Shown piece by piece: positions 1 through 5,985 of a stretch of DNA of 15,036 nt (the first letter of the stretch is position 1; each line of letters starts with the position of its first letter). The stretch comes from Chloroflexota bacterium (GTDB lineage Bacteria; Chloroflexota; UBA11872). Location of the stretch: the NCBI GenBank assembly GCA_026707185.1, contig JAPOXI010000121.1:1-15036 (forward strand), written 5' to 3'. Both the position numbers and the translations under genes were made by a program. Below the pieces are notes generated by a model that saw only the letters and a list, made by a program, of their open reading frames with translations, was not told the origin of the DNA and searched no databases.

Positions 1-1
1 C

Positions 2-55
2 GAGGCCTCGGGCGGGGCGGGTACCGACACCGTGCTCGTTTCGGAGATTGGGTGA
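2..55 (+). CDS. possible C-terminal end of an upstream gene (partial)
   Basis: One plus-strand frame is open from the window edge and ends in TGA at 53-55. The 17 visible residues (EASGGAGTDTVLVSEIG) look like ordinary coding sequence. If real, this gene is convergent with the CinA/NMNAT-like gene, whose stop lies at 103-105, leaving about 47 bases between them. The fragment is too short to assign a family, and a chance open frame is quite possible in such GC-rich DNA. Confidence 0.25.
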   Translation, partial: EASGGAGTDTVLVSEIG

Positions 56-102
56 CGTGCGTCGATGGTAGACGACCGCCGACGCAAGCGGGGCGGATTG
101 GC

Positions 103-1260
103 TCATCCAGGGGCCGTGCGCCCCCGGCGCAGCTCGGTTGACGAAACGTCCACTCGAAGCTCCGCGGCCGGTATCGCTTCGAAAAGCCCGGTGGCTTCGG
201 GAGGCAACCGCAGGTCGCGCAGCTGCAGAAAGCGGCCGTGCTCCAGGCGACCGGCCACCACAAACCGAGCGCCCAGCGACCGAAGTTCTCGCAACGCCGC
301 GCGCATGGCCGGCTCGCCGCCGTAATAGACTGGCTCCACGACTCGACGCGCCGTGTCGGCGCCAACCACAAACGCCGCGCCCGGCATCAGCCGGGCCTTT
401 TCCACAAACGTCGGGGCGGCCGTAAGCACCAGGCGAGCGCGACCACGAAACTGTGCGGCTCGACGCAGCGCCTTGCCAGTGGGTAGCGGCGGCTTGTCCA
501 CGTTGGTAATCGACAGTTCGTATGCAACCGGATCGCCGAACCGCCGCCGCGCCGCCTCCCACAACGCTTGGTGCGCCTGATGCCACGGATTGAACGACCC
601 CGGCACCAGCGCCGTCGGAATCCACCCGCCCGGACGCCGCCGCCCGTCGGGATAGGACGTTATCCATGGCTGCCTGCCCTCTTGGACGACCGCCAATTCG
701 TCATCTTCGAACTCGACTCTGCGCCTAGCGGAACCAAGCTGGGACCCGGCCAGTTCGCGCCACGGGGCCACCCCAGCCGCGTCAGCCAGCAGCGCCACGA
801 TTGCTCGTTCGGCGACGGTCTCCTGCGCCTGCCGATTGGCGTGCCGGGACGAGAACGGCAACTCGAGCGCAAGGGTTCGCGACCCGTCGAATGCTGCCGC
901 GTGCAGACGGTCCTCTCCCCGCCGCACCCGGTCCGTAGCCAGCGCCGCCGTACCCCCCAACCCAACCACCGGGATGGAGGCATCCGGTCGTAGTTCCACG
1001 GCCCGCCCGAAAGCCCGCCGCGCCAGGAGTTGGGACGTCTCGGCCGAGCACGCCTGCGAAGGCGCCTCGCCCAGGTAGTCGGCCACCGCCGCCGGTCCAT
1101 ACGGCACGGCAACATCCAGCACCGTGCGCGACCCACCCGGCCGTCGCAGCAACAACGGAATCGCCCCCGTCCCACCCCCCGCCAACACCAGCGTCGCCGC
1201 CGTCCGCGAGGCGTGAATACAGTGGACCAGACCGTCCAAACCGCCTTCTACGGCGGACAC
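103..1260 (-). CDS. CinA-like domain fused to NMNAT-like nucleotidyltransferase domain
   Basis: The 385-residue protein has two parts. Residues about 8-165 resemble the CinA C-terminal (PncC, NMN amidohydrolase) fold: LAGGGTGAI at 26-34, PGGS at 41-44, VPYG at 52-55, then CSAETSQLLARRA and an RRGEDR segment. Residues about 213-385 resemble NMN/nicotinate mononucleotide adenylyltransferases: GSFNPWHQAH at 221-230 matches the GxFxPxHxGH nucleotide-binding motif with Ala for the Gly, and VSSTELRRG at 372-380 matches the ISSTxIR motif. The role inferred is in pyridine-nucleotide salvage or repair. The canonical ESCTGG of CinA is not seen and the catalytic Lys after the YS motif appears absent, so the amidohydrolase half may be inactive or altered. 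The start chosen is GTG at 1260, eight bases after the Rieske gene stop; it lacks a clear Shine-Dalgarno, and a nearby TTG is an alternative. It is the last gene of the operon. Confidence 0.75.
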   Translation of the reverse strand: MSAVEGGLDGLVHCIHASRTAATLVLAGGGTGAIPLLLRRPGGSRTVLDVAVPYGPAAVADYLGEAPSQACSAETSQLLARRAFGRAVELRPDASIPVVGLGGTAALATDRVRRGEDRLHAAAFDGSRTLALELPFSSRHANRQAQETVAERAIVALLADAAGVAPWRELAGSQLGSARRRVEFEDDELAVVQEGRQPWITSYPDGRRRPGGWIPTALVPGSFNPWHQAHQALWEAARRRFGDPVAYELSITNVDKPPLPTGKALRRAAQFRGRARLVLTAAPTFVEKARLMPGAAFVVGADTARRVVEPVYYGGEPAMRAALRELRSLGARFVVAGRLEHGRFLQLRDLRLPPEATGLFEAIPAAELRVDVSSTELRRGRTAPG

Positions 1261-1267
1261 GCTCGAA

Positions 1268-1624
1268 CTACGCCAGGTCCAGGAACACGCGGCCGTCCGC
1301 CACCTGCACCGGATACACCCGCACCCGCGCCCGGTCCGGGTCGGCCAGCGCACGTCCCGTGGCCATGTCGAAAATCCAGCCGTGCCACGGGCATTGCAGC
1401 AACGTCCGTTCGTCCGTCTGGTATTCGATGTGACCGCCCACGGTCTCGGCGTGGACGTTGCCCTTGCACCGACCGGACGACAGCCGCGCGCCCTGGTGCG
1501 CGCAGACGTCGCGGGCGGCGTAGAACACCGCGCCCGAATTCACAACCACAAAGCCGCGGCCCTCGATCTCGACGCGCGTGGGCTGGCCGACGTCGAAGTC
1601 GGCCACCGCCCCTACGTCATGCAC
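1268..1624 (-). CDS. small Rieske [2Fe-2S] ferredoxin-like protein
   Basis: This 118-residue soluble protein carries both halves of the Rieske cluster site: C41-A-H43 in VCAHQGARLSSG, and C78-P-W-H81 in QCPWHGWIFD. They are separated by about 34 residues, mostly predicted beta strand, as usual for Rieske ferredoxins and non-haem oxygenase electron-transfer components. No oxygenase catalytic domain, signal peptide or membrane segment is present, so it should be a cytoplasmic electron carrier or a subunit. The start is GTG at 1624; the GTGCATGA junction overlaps the stop of the upstream amidohydrolase by eight bases, implying translational coupling. The family is clear, but the redox partner is not in view: no reductase or oxygenase subunit lies nearby. 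The context suggests it serves the neighbouring hydrolase pathway. Confidence 0.9.
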   Translation of the reverse strand: MHDVGAVADFDVGQPTRVEIEGRGFVVVNSGAVFYAARDVCAHQGARLSSGRCKGNVHAETVGGHIEYQTDERTLLQCPWHGWIFDMATGRALADPDRARVRVYPVQVADGRVFLDLA

Positions 1625-2729
1625 GCTCGAAGTCGTAAAACGCCGTGGCGTTCCCGGCCATGATCTTCTGCCGCAGCTCGCCCCGCACCACCGACGGCAG
1701 CGCGCGATCCGGCGCGTCGAAATCCCAGTGCGGGTAATCGGTGGCGAACATCAGGAAGTCGTCTCGCCCGATCATGTCGAAGATCTGCAGCAGGTGCTGC
1801 GGGTTCGGCGGCTCGTCCATCGGCTGCGTCGTCATCCGGAAATGCTCCAGGATGTACTCGCTCGGCAGCTTGCGCAGCCACGGCACTTCCTCTTTCAGCC
1901 CTTTGTAGTTCTTGTCGAACCGCCACATCAGCGGCGGCATCCACGAGAACCCACCCTCGATCAGCGCGATCCGCAGGTTCGGCAGCCGCTCGAAGATGCC
2001 CTCCGACACCAGGCTCAGCACCTGCGCCTCGAACGCCTGCGTCATCCCCGTGTGGTCTTCCAGGTAGTACGACGGCCAGCCGGTCGCCGTAATCGGGTGG
2101 TTCCCCCACCCGCCAAAGTGAACTCCAACCGGCAGGTCCATATCGGCGGCCGCCTCGAACAGCGGGTAGTAGTGCCGCTTCCCGTACGGTGCGTTGCCGC
2201 GAACCGTCAGAATCACCTGCACGAACCGCCCGTCCTTGCCGCAACGCCGAATCTCCTCCGCCGCCGCCTCCGGAATCTGCGGCGTGACCGTGATGGAGCT
2301 CCGCCAGCGCTCGTCGCTGTCCAGCCACACGTGGCGCTGCCACTCGTTCACCGCCCGCGCCAGCGCAATGCTGAAGTCGTCGTTATGCACGTGACCCGCC
2401 GCGTACAGCGGCGTCAGGATCCCGAACTGCATGTCCCACTCGTCCAGCAGCTGCTCGCGCACGAAATCGGGATCCGAACCGGGCTTCTGCCCGTTGGGCG
2501 GCCAAGCATCCCGCCGCGCGGCATTCTCGTAGCCCTTCGGGTACTGCGTGCCCGGCGGCGCGGCAAAACCGGACTGCTTGATGTACTGCACCCACCGGTC
2601 CGACATGAACGGCGTCAGGTCGTGAATCGTGTTCGGGTACGGATGAACGTCGCAGTCGATAACAGTCAGCGAGGTACGGCCGTTCGCGGCCTCCGCAGCC
2701 GCCGGCGCGTCAAGGACAGCCTGTGCCAT
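1617..2729 (-). CDS. amidohydrolase family 2 (COG2159, ACMSD-like) metal-dependent hydrolase
   Basis: The protein is 370 residues, typical for TIM-barrel amidohydrolases related to 2-amino-3-carboxymuconate semialdehyde decarboxylase and gamma-resorcylate decarboxylase. Near the N-terminus D27-V-H29 (in IDCDVHPYP) occupies the HxH metal site, with Asp replacing the first His. H204 (VGVHFGG) and D331 (FATDYPHWDF) are the expected later metal and catalytic residues; a conserved-looking IEGGFSW occurs at 257-263. There is no signal peptide, so it is cytoplasmic. Known members hydrolyse or non-oxidatively decarboxylate ring-derived acids; the substrate here cannot be told. The ATG start is supported by a strong AAGGAGG at 2737-2743, seven bases upstream. 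It is the first gene of an operon with the Rieske and CinA/NMNAT-like genes. Confidence 0.88.
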   Translation of the reverse strand: MAQAVLDAPAAAEAANGRTSLTVIDCDVHPYPNTIHDLTPFMSDRWVQYIKQSGFAAPPGTQYPKGYENAARRDAWPPNGQKPGSDPDFVREQLLDEWDMQFGILTPLYAAGHVHNDDFSIALARAVNEWQRHVWLDSDERWRSSITVTPQIPEAAAEEIRRCGKDGRFVQVILTVRGNAPYGKRHYYPLFEAAADMDLPVGVHFGGWGNHPITATGWPSYYLEDHTGMTQAFEAQVLSLVSEGIFERLPNLRIALIEGGFSWMPPLMWRFDKNYKGLKEEVPWLRKLPSEYILEHFRMTTQPMDEPPNPQHLLQIFDMIGRDDFLMFATDYPHWDFDAPDRALPSVVRGELRQKIMAGNATAFYDFERA

Positions 2730-2751
2730 GGAATCCCCTCCTTACCGCCCG

Positions 2752-2780
2752 ATACTCGCCACCAACTCCCCACTCGTCAA
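2752..2780 (-). promoter_or_regulatory. sigma70-like promoter of the amidohydrolase operon
   Basis: On the minus strand TTGACG (2780-2775) is followed after exactly 17 bases by GAGTAT (2757-2752). The -35 matches the consensus at five of six positions; the -10 is weaker but keeps the A2, A5 and T6 positions. Transcription would start near 2745, giving a leader of roughly 16 bases that begins about at the AAGGAGG ribosome binding site (2743-2737). It lies in the 72-base gap after vapC, so the operon need not depend on read-through from the toxin-antitoxin genes. Confidence 0.5.
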
Positions 2781-2801
2781 GACCCGGCGAATCGTAGAGG
2801 G

Positions 2802-3188
2802 CTAGGCGACCTCGATATCCGTCAACGCAAAGTCCCCACCCTTGAACAGCAGCGGCTCCCCCGTCGACTCCGCCAGCGCATAGGCAAAGCAGTCCCCAAA
2901 GTTCAGCCTGGCCGGGTGGTTGCCCCTGCCGAATCGCCGCCACGCCCGTCTCGCGGCCTGTGCGTGAGCAACCGTGACGGGCACGACGTCGATTTCCGCG
3001 ACTCGCAAGTAGGCGTCCAGCTCATGCTCGGCCGCAGCGCCGCGACGACTTTCGAGGACGATGGCTGACTCCAGCAGATTACCGGCCGACATACGGCGCC
3101 TCCCCGCCCTGGCGATAGCTTCGTCGAACTGCTCCGCTTCCTCTTCTCCAAAGAGAATTGCCAAGACCGCCGACGTATCCACGATCAC
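2802..3188 (-). CDS. vapC: VapC-type PIN-domain ribonuclease toxin
   Basis: The 128-residue protein has the standard length of a type II VapC toxin. The four acidic metal-site residues of the PIN fold are visible: D4 (IVDTSAVLA), E40 (SAGNLLESA), D99 (LNFGDCFAYALA) and D119 (FKGGDFALTD). PIN toxins of this group cleave RNA in a Mg2+-dependent way, often tRNA or rRNA; the target here is unknown. The start chosen is the GTG at 3188, which overlaps the vapB stop in a GTGA junction and places the DTS motif at residues 4-6 as in the family. The reading frame stays open far upstream across vapB, but that extension is not PIN-like. Toxin and antitoxin are thus translationally coupled. Confidence 0.9.
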   Translation of the reverse strand: MIVDTSAVLAILFGEEEAEQFDEAIARAGRRRMSAGNLLESAIVLESRRGAAAEHELDAYLRVAEIDVVPVTVAHAQAARRAWRRFGRGNHPARLNFGDCFAYALAESTGEPLLFKGGDFALTDIEVA

Positions 3189-3442
3189 TTGGGCAGTCCG
3201 CACTCGTCGTACAAGTAGTCGCCATGCTCTTCGGCCGACGGTCCGTCCCGTAGCAGGCTGGCGCACCGCCTGGAAATTGCACGCATCTTGCGGAGACGCG
3301 CCTCCACGCTCCGTTCCCGCTGCTCGCGCTCCAACCGCTCCCGCAGCGCCACCGTTATCGCGCCGGTCTTGGTCTCGCCGGTGAGCTCCGCCAGCTCGCT
3401 GGCCAGTCGACACGTCTCTTCGTTCTTGATGTTCAGGCTCAC
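3185..3442 (-). CDS. vapB: VapB-type antitoxin (Rv0623-like transcription factor family)
   Basis: The 85-residue protein begins MSLNIKNEE and contains LASELAELTGETKTGAITVAL, the N-terminal ribbon-helix-helix pattern of Rv0623-like antitoxins. Residues 34-55 are a highly charged Arg/Glu helix, and the C-terminal part (HGDYLYDECGLPK) is the section that usually wraps the toxin active site. It should neutralise the adjacent VapC and repress the operon by binding its operator. The GTG start at 3442 follows GGGGGAA three bases upstream and coincides with the family start; a longer open frame ahead lacks similarity. An 8-base inverted repeat lies 12 bases ahead of the start. Confidence 0.88.
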   Translation of the reverse strand: MSLNIKNEETCRLASELAELTGETKTGAITVALRERLEREQRERSVEARLRKMRAISRRCASLLRDGPSAEEHGDYLYDECGLPK

Positions 3443-3453
3443 CGGTTCCCCCA

Positions 3454-3484
3454 AGGGTAGAACTGCCACTCGACAATCTACCCT
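3454..3484. promoter_or_regulatory. inverted repeat, probable VapB operator
   Basis: AGGGTAGA at 3454-3461 and its exact complement TCTACCCT at 3477-3484 are separated by 15 bases. Their centres lie about 23 bases apart, about two helix turns, suited to a pair of ribbon-helix-helix dimers on one face of DNA. The element sits just upstream of the vapB start (3442) and its outer arm overlaps the stop codon of the upstream coiled-coil gene (3483-3485). Autoregulation of vapBC through such repeats is known for the family; the assignment here is inference from position and symmetry. Confidence 0.55.
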
Positions 3485-3755
3485 ACGAACCTGACGGCCC
3501 TCCCCCTCGCTCGAACCCCACCGGCGCCCCACGGTCCGAACGCGTTCGCAACGTATGCACGTCCTGCTCAACCCGCGACAGTCTCGCGTCGAACGTGCTC
3601 ATGCGCTGATCGAGCGACGATATCCGCGTGTCCACGTACAACACACGCTGATCGAGGGATTGCAAAAGCGCAGCAATCTGAACGAGCTGCGTGTTGATCG
3701 ACGCCATCTCCGCTTCAAGCTGGGTGAGGCGTTCGTCGGCGGTTGCAAAGGCCAA
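3483..3755 (-). CDS. small coiled-coil protein of unknown function
   Basis: The 90-residue protein is not assigned to a named family. Residues about 6-72 show heptad spacing of hydrophobic residues with repeated SLDQR units (SLDQRVLYVDTR, SLDQRMSTFDAR), predicting a long coiled coil; the tail (GAPVGFERGGGPSGS) is Gly-rich and disordered. There is no membrane segment or signal. The start chosen is TTG at 3755 because GAAGGAG sits seven bases upstream and no other start has as good a site; an upstream GTG at 3812 and an internal ATG (residue 17) are alternatives. The gene ends 40 bases ahead of vapB on the same strand, so it may be co-transcribed with vapBC. It could be an accessory oligomeric protein or an unrelated hypothetical gene. 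Confidence 0.65.
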   Translation of the reverse strand: MAFATADERLTQLEAEMASINTQLVQIAALLQSLDQRVLYVDTRISSLDQRMSTFDARLSRVEQDVHTLRTRSDRGAPVGFERGGGPSGS

Positions 3756-3771
3756 GGGTCGGCTCCTTCGC

Positions 3772-3793
3772 GTGGGAGCTCCTGTGCTCCCAC
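3772..3793. repeat. perfect inverted repeat upstream of the coiled-coil gene
   Basis: GTGGGAGC (3772-3779) and GCTCCCAC (3786-3793) form an 8-base stem with a 6-base loop, TCCTGT. The element lies in the 101-base gap between the divergent coiled-coil and HAD genes, directly ahead of the GAAGGAG ribosome binding site of the former. It could be an operator, a leader-RNA stem-loop or one copy of a dispersed palindromic repeat. No second copy was noticed in this window. Confidence 0.5.
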
Positions 3794-3856
3794 CCCGCCC
3801 ATTCGTCAGCACTCGATTCTGACACAGCTCATGAGTCCCAGCCCGCCTATGTGACC

Positions 3857-4645
3857 ATGCCCTCCATGCACCTCCGCGCCCTCCTCCTCGACCTCGACGA
3901 CACCCTCATCCCTGACGAAAGCGCCTCCGTAGCCGCCTTCCTCGCCGCCTGCGCCCCGGTTGCCGACCGCTACGACCTCGACCCAGCCGCCGTCGCCCGC
4001 TCAGTCGGCGCCTGCGCCCGCCAGCTCTGGCGCGCTTCCGACCACGCGGCCTACTGCCAGTCCATCGGCATCAGCTCCTGGGAAGGCCTCTGGGCCGAGT
4101 TCACCGGCGACGCCCCCGAGCTCCGGCGCCTCCACGCCTGGGCCCCGGCCTACCGCCGCCAGGCTTGGACCCGCGCCCTCGCCCAACACGGCGTCCACGA
4201 CCCCGCCTTCGCCGAACACCTCGCCGACCGCTTCCGCCGCAAACGCCGCCGCCGCAACGTCATGTTCCCCGACGCCGCCCAACTCCTGCCCGAATTCGCC
4301 CAGCGCCTCCCCCTCGCCCTCGTCACCAACGGCGCTCCCGACCTTCAGCACTTCAAGATCGACGCCTCGGGCGTCCGCCCCTACTTCCAGTCCATCGTCG
4401 TCTCCGGCGAACTCGGCATCGGCAAACCCCACCCGGCCCCCATGCAACGAGCCCTCCGGCAGCTCAACTGCAACCCTGCCCACGCCGCCATGGTCGGCGA
4501 CAACCCTAACTCTGACATCGCCGGCGCCCTCAACACCGGCGTCCACGCCATCTGGCTCAACCGAGACGGCACCCCACCCGCTGGCGACATTCGTCCGGAT
4601 GCCGTAATCGCCAGCCTCACTGAGCTACCGGCTCTGGTTTGTTAG
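3857..4645 (+). CDS. HAD superfamily (IA) hydrolase, probable phosphatase
   Basis: The 262-residue protein shows all four HAD motifs: D12-L-D14-D-T-L (nucleophile and acid/base), T157 in LVTNG, K190 in GIGKPHP, and D215/D220 in GDNPNSDIAGA. The helical cap inserted between motifs I and II (about residues 25-130) marks subclass IA, as in YjjG-like nucleotidases, N-acylneuraminate-9-phosphatase and phosphoglycolate phosphatases. Substrate cannot be told from sequence. The start is the first ATG at 3857 (MPSMHLRALLLDLDD); GTG at 3851 and ATG at 3866 are alternatives, none with a clear Shine-Dalgarno. The coding strand is extremely C-rich at wobble positions, which keeps several false reading frames open over it. 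It is a single-gene unit, convergent with the membrane protein gene downstream. Confidence 0.88.
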   Translation: MPSMHLRALLLDLDDTLIPDESASVAAFLAACAPVADRYDLDPAAVARSVGACARQLWRASDHAAYCQSIGISSWEGLWAEFTGDAPELRRLHAWAPAYRRQAWTRALAQHGVHDPAFAEHLADRFRRKRRRRNVMFPDAAQLLPEFAQRLPLALVTNGAPDLQHFKIDASGVRPYFQSIVVSGELGIGKPHPAPMQRALRQLNCNPAHAAMVGDNPNSDIAGALNTGVHAIWLNRDGTPPAGDIRPDAVIASLTELPALVC

Positions 4646-4700
4646 CCGCATAGATTGCAGGGCTTCGGGACGTGGGCGACAGGCGGACCGGCGGCTGCGG

Positions 4701-5876
4701 CTAGCTGTCCGTCGCCGAACCGGCAGCTTCGGCACGTTCGAGCGGATCGCGGACTCGCCTGGAGAGGAGCCTGATCAGCGGCCACGTTGCCAGCGCGAGC
4801 GAGGCGAGCGTGCGTACTATCCAGAGAATAGGGCGCGTGAGGGGCAGCACGAACTCCACAAGATAGACAGGGATGATCCAGGCAGCGACCCGAGGTCGGG
4901 CAGCAAGGATCAGGCCGGTCGTAAGTGGAAGAACGTAGTAGCGACCGTGGCCGAGCAGCAGCGCGAACGCATAGGCCATCGACACGCGGAACATGCCCCA
5001 GCGAGCATCACGACTCAGCCAGCCAACCAGCGGCGCCGACGTCAGGACCAATAGCATCGGCCAATCCTGCGGCCCTCGAAGCCCGTCGGGCATCTCGACT
5101 CCGAATGCGCGTGTGAATCCCCAGAAGACTGGTAGTCCGTCGCCTCGGTCTTGCAGGTGTCCGACGACGGCCCAATGCACCGCGGCGGCATCTCGAATCA
5201 GATACGGTCCGACGATCAGGGCACCGATCGCCACCGCGCCGGTCGCGTAGGCGGCAAGCGGCCGAGGCCCTCGGCGGGCGTAGTAACCGGTAAGCACCAG
5301 GGCCGGCAGAGCAAATTCGGACCGCGTCACAATGCCCAGGCCCAACAGCGCACCCGCCTGCCAGGGAATCGCGAGTCTGAGTACCGCGGCCACCAAAAAA
5401 AACGCCGCAACAGCCGAGGCATGGCCGTTCAGGGCTCCCGCCTCAAAAACCCAGGGCGTGAACAACCAGAGAACGCCAATGCCTAGCGACAACGGCCGGG
5501 ACAACCCTTGCTTGTGGGCCAGGAGTATGAAGAGCCAGGCCGTTGCGACCTCGAAAACGTGCACGATGACCTTGACCGCCAGAATTCGGTCCCAGCCCTG
5601 TGCGTCGAACACGCGCTGCAACGGGGCCAGCAGCATGGGAAAGAGCGGAAGATGCGCGTAGGCGAAGGTCTGGTCCGACACGCTGGCGTAGTAGTTGAAG
5701 TGGTCGGGTGTGTAGAGGACCTCCGCGAACGCGAAGAAGTGCTGGAGATCGCCGTACAGAAACGTCTTGCCCTCAAGCGAACGCAGCGTTAGCGCAACCG
5801 CCAGAGCCGCCAATCCAAGCGCGGCGAGAACCGGCAGCCGATCGAGGCGCGCAGTGACCGCGTCGATGCGCGACAT
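4701..5876 (-). CDS. GT-C-like polytopic membrane protein (probable mannosyltransferase family)
   Basis: The 391-residue protein has about ten hydrophobic segments spread from residue 14 to 370 and a short Arg-rich cytoplasmic tail. The long first non-membrane loop holds FLYGDLQHFFAFAEVL with acidic D43, followed by DHFNYYASVSDQTFAYAHLPLFP, the layout of lipid-linked-sugar-dependent GT-C glycosyltransferases such as DUF2029/GT87. Donor and acceptor are unknown, and other polytopic enzymes with a similar plan cannot be excluded. ATG at 5876 is preferred over GTG at 5879 because a TATACA box at 5888-5883 ends six bases ahead of it, predicting a leaderless transcript starting at that ATG. A run of eight T on the coding strand (5395-5402) encodes part of a Phe-Phe-Leu segment. 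It is transcribed alone, divergent from the FtsH-like gene. Confidence 0.72.
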   Translation of the reverse strand: MSRIDAVTARLDRLPVLAALGLAALAVALTLRSLEGKTFLYGDLQHFFAFAEVLYTPDHFNYYASVSDQTFAYAHLPLFPMLLAPLQRVFDAQGWDRILAVKVIVHVFEVATAWLFILLAHKQGLSRPLSLGIGVLWLFTPWVFEAGALNGHASAVAAFFLVAAVLRLAIPWQAGALLGLGIVTRSEFALPALVLTGYYARRGPRPLAAYATGAVAIGALIVGPYLIRDAAAVHWAVVGHLQDRGDGLPVFWGFTRAFGVEMPDGLRGPQDWPMLLVLTSAPLVGWLSRDARWGMFRVSMAYAFALLLGHGRYYVLPLTTGLILAARPRVAAWIIPVYLVEFVLPLTRPILWIVRTLASLALATWPLIRLLSRRVRDPLERAEAAGSATDS

Positions 5877-5882
5877 CACGGT

Positions 5883-5888
5883 TGTATA
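5883..5888 (-). promoter_or_regulatory. -10 box for leaderless transcription of the membrane protein gene
   Basis: TATACA on the minus strand (5888-5883) is separated by six bases from the ATG at 5876, so the expected start point coincides with the start codon. There is no Shine-Dalgarno ahead of this gene. No convincing -35 was found at 16-18 bases upstream. Confidence 0.45.
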
Positions 5889-5936
5889 TCTCGTCCGGGA
5901 GTAATGTTCGACACCTTACGGCCCCTGCGTCGCAGC

Positions 5937-5942
5937 TATACT
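5937..5942 (+). promoter_or_regulatory. -10 box of the FtsH-like gene
   Basis: TATACT at 5937-5942 matches TATAAT at five of six positions in otherwise GC-rich DNA. Start of transcription would be near 5949, giving a leader of about 70 bases that opens with the stem-loop at 5955-5985. A TTACGG at 5916-5921 is a poor -35 with a 15-base spacer. Confidence 0.45.
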
Positions 5943-5954
5943 TCAATACTCCCC

Positions 5955-5985
5955 GCGGGCGGCTTGCCGGGTGTCCGGCGCCCGC
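5955..5985 (+). other. GC-rich stem-loop in the 5' leader of the FtsH-like gene
   Basis: GCGGGCG (5955-5961) pairs with CGCCCGC (5979-5985), and CCGG (5967-5970) pairs with CCGG (5975-5978) around a GTGT loop, leaving a five-base bulge, GCTTG, on the 5' side. That makes an 11-pair, nearly all G:C hairpin close to the predicted 5' end of the mRNA and about 22 bases ahead of the GAGGTG ribosome binding site (6008-6013). No T run follows, so it is not a typical intrinsic terminator. It may protect the 5' end or modulate translation. Confidence 0.45.

Noticed and set aside
1..10. Perfect 10-base palindrome CGAGGCCTCG at the window edge
   Set aside because: Short, fully GC-rich and probably within coding sequence; no evidence of function.
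659..667. DnaA-box-like TTATCCATG
   Set aside because: Single imperfect match inside the CinA/NMNAT-like gene, away from the strand-bias switch and without other boxes.
1578..3068. 496-codon open frame on the plus strand opposite the amidohydrolase and vapC
   Set aside because: Arg/Pro/His/Val-rich composition without any domain, no conserved motif, lies antisense to genes with clear active-site motifs; explained by high GC content.
3189..3476. N-terminal extension of the vapC frame
   Set aside because: Overlaps vapB in another frame, is Gly/Arg-rich with no PIN features; the GTG at 3188 gives the family start and a coupled GTGA junction.
4001..4546. 181-codon Gly/Val/Glu-rich frame antisense to the HAD gene
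   Set aside because: Composition mirrors the C-rich coding strand; no motif.
3960..4607. Pro/Ser/Thr/Ala-rich plus-strand frame inside the HAD gene
   Set aside because: Low-complexity product of C-rich wobble positions in another frame; the HAD frame holds all catalytic motifs.
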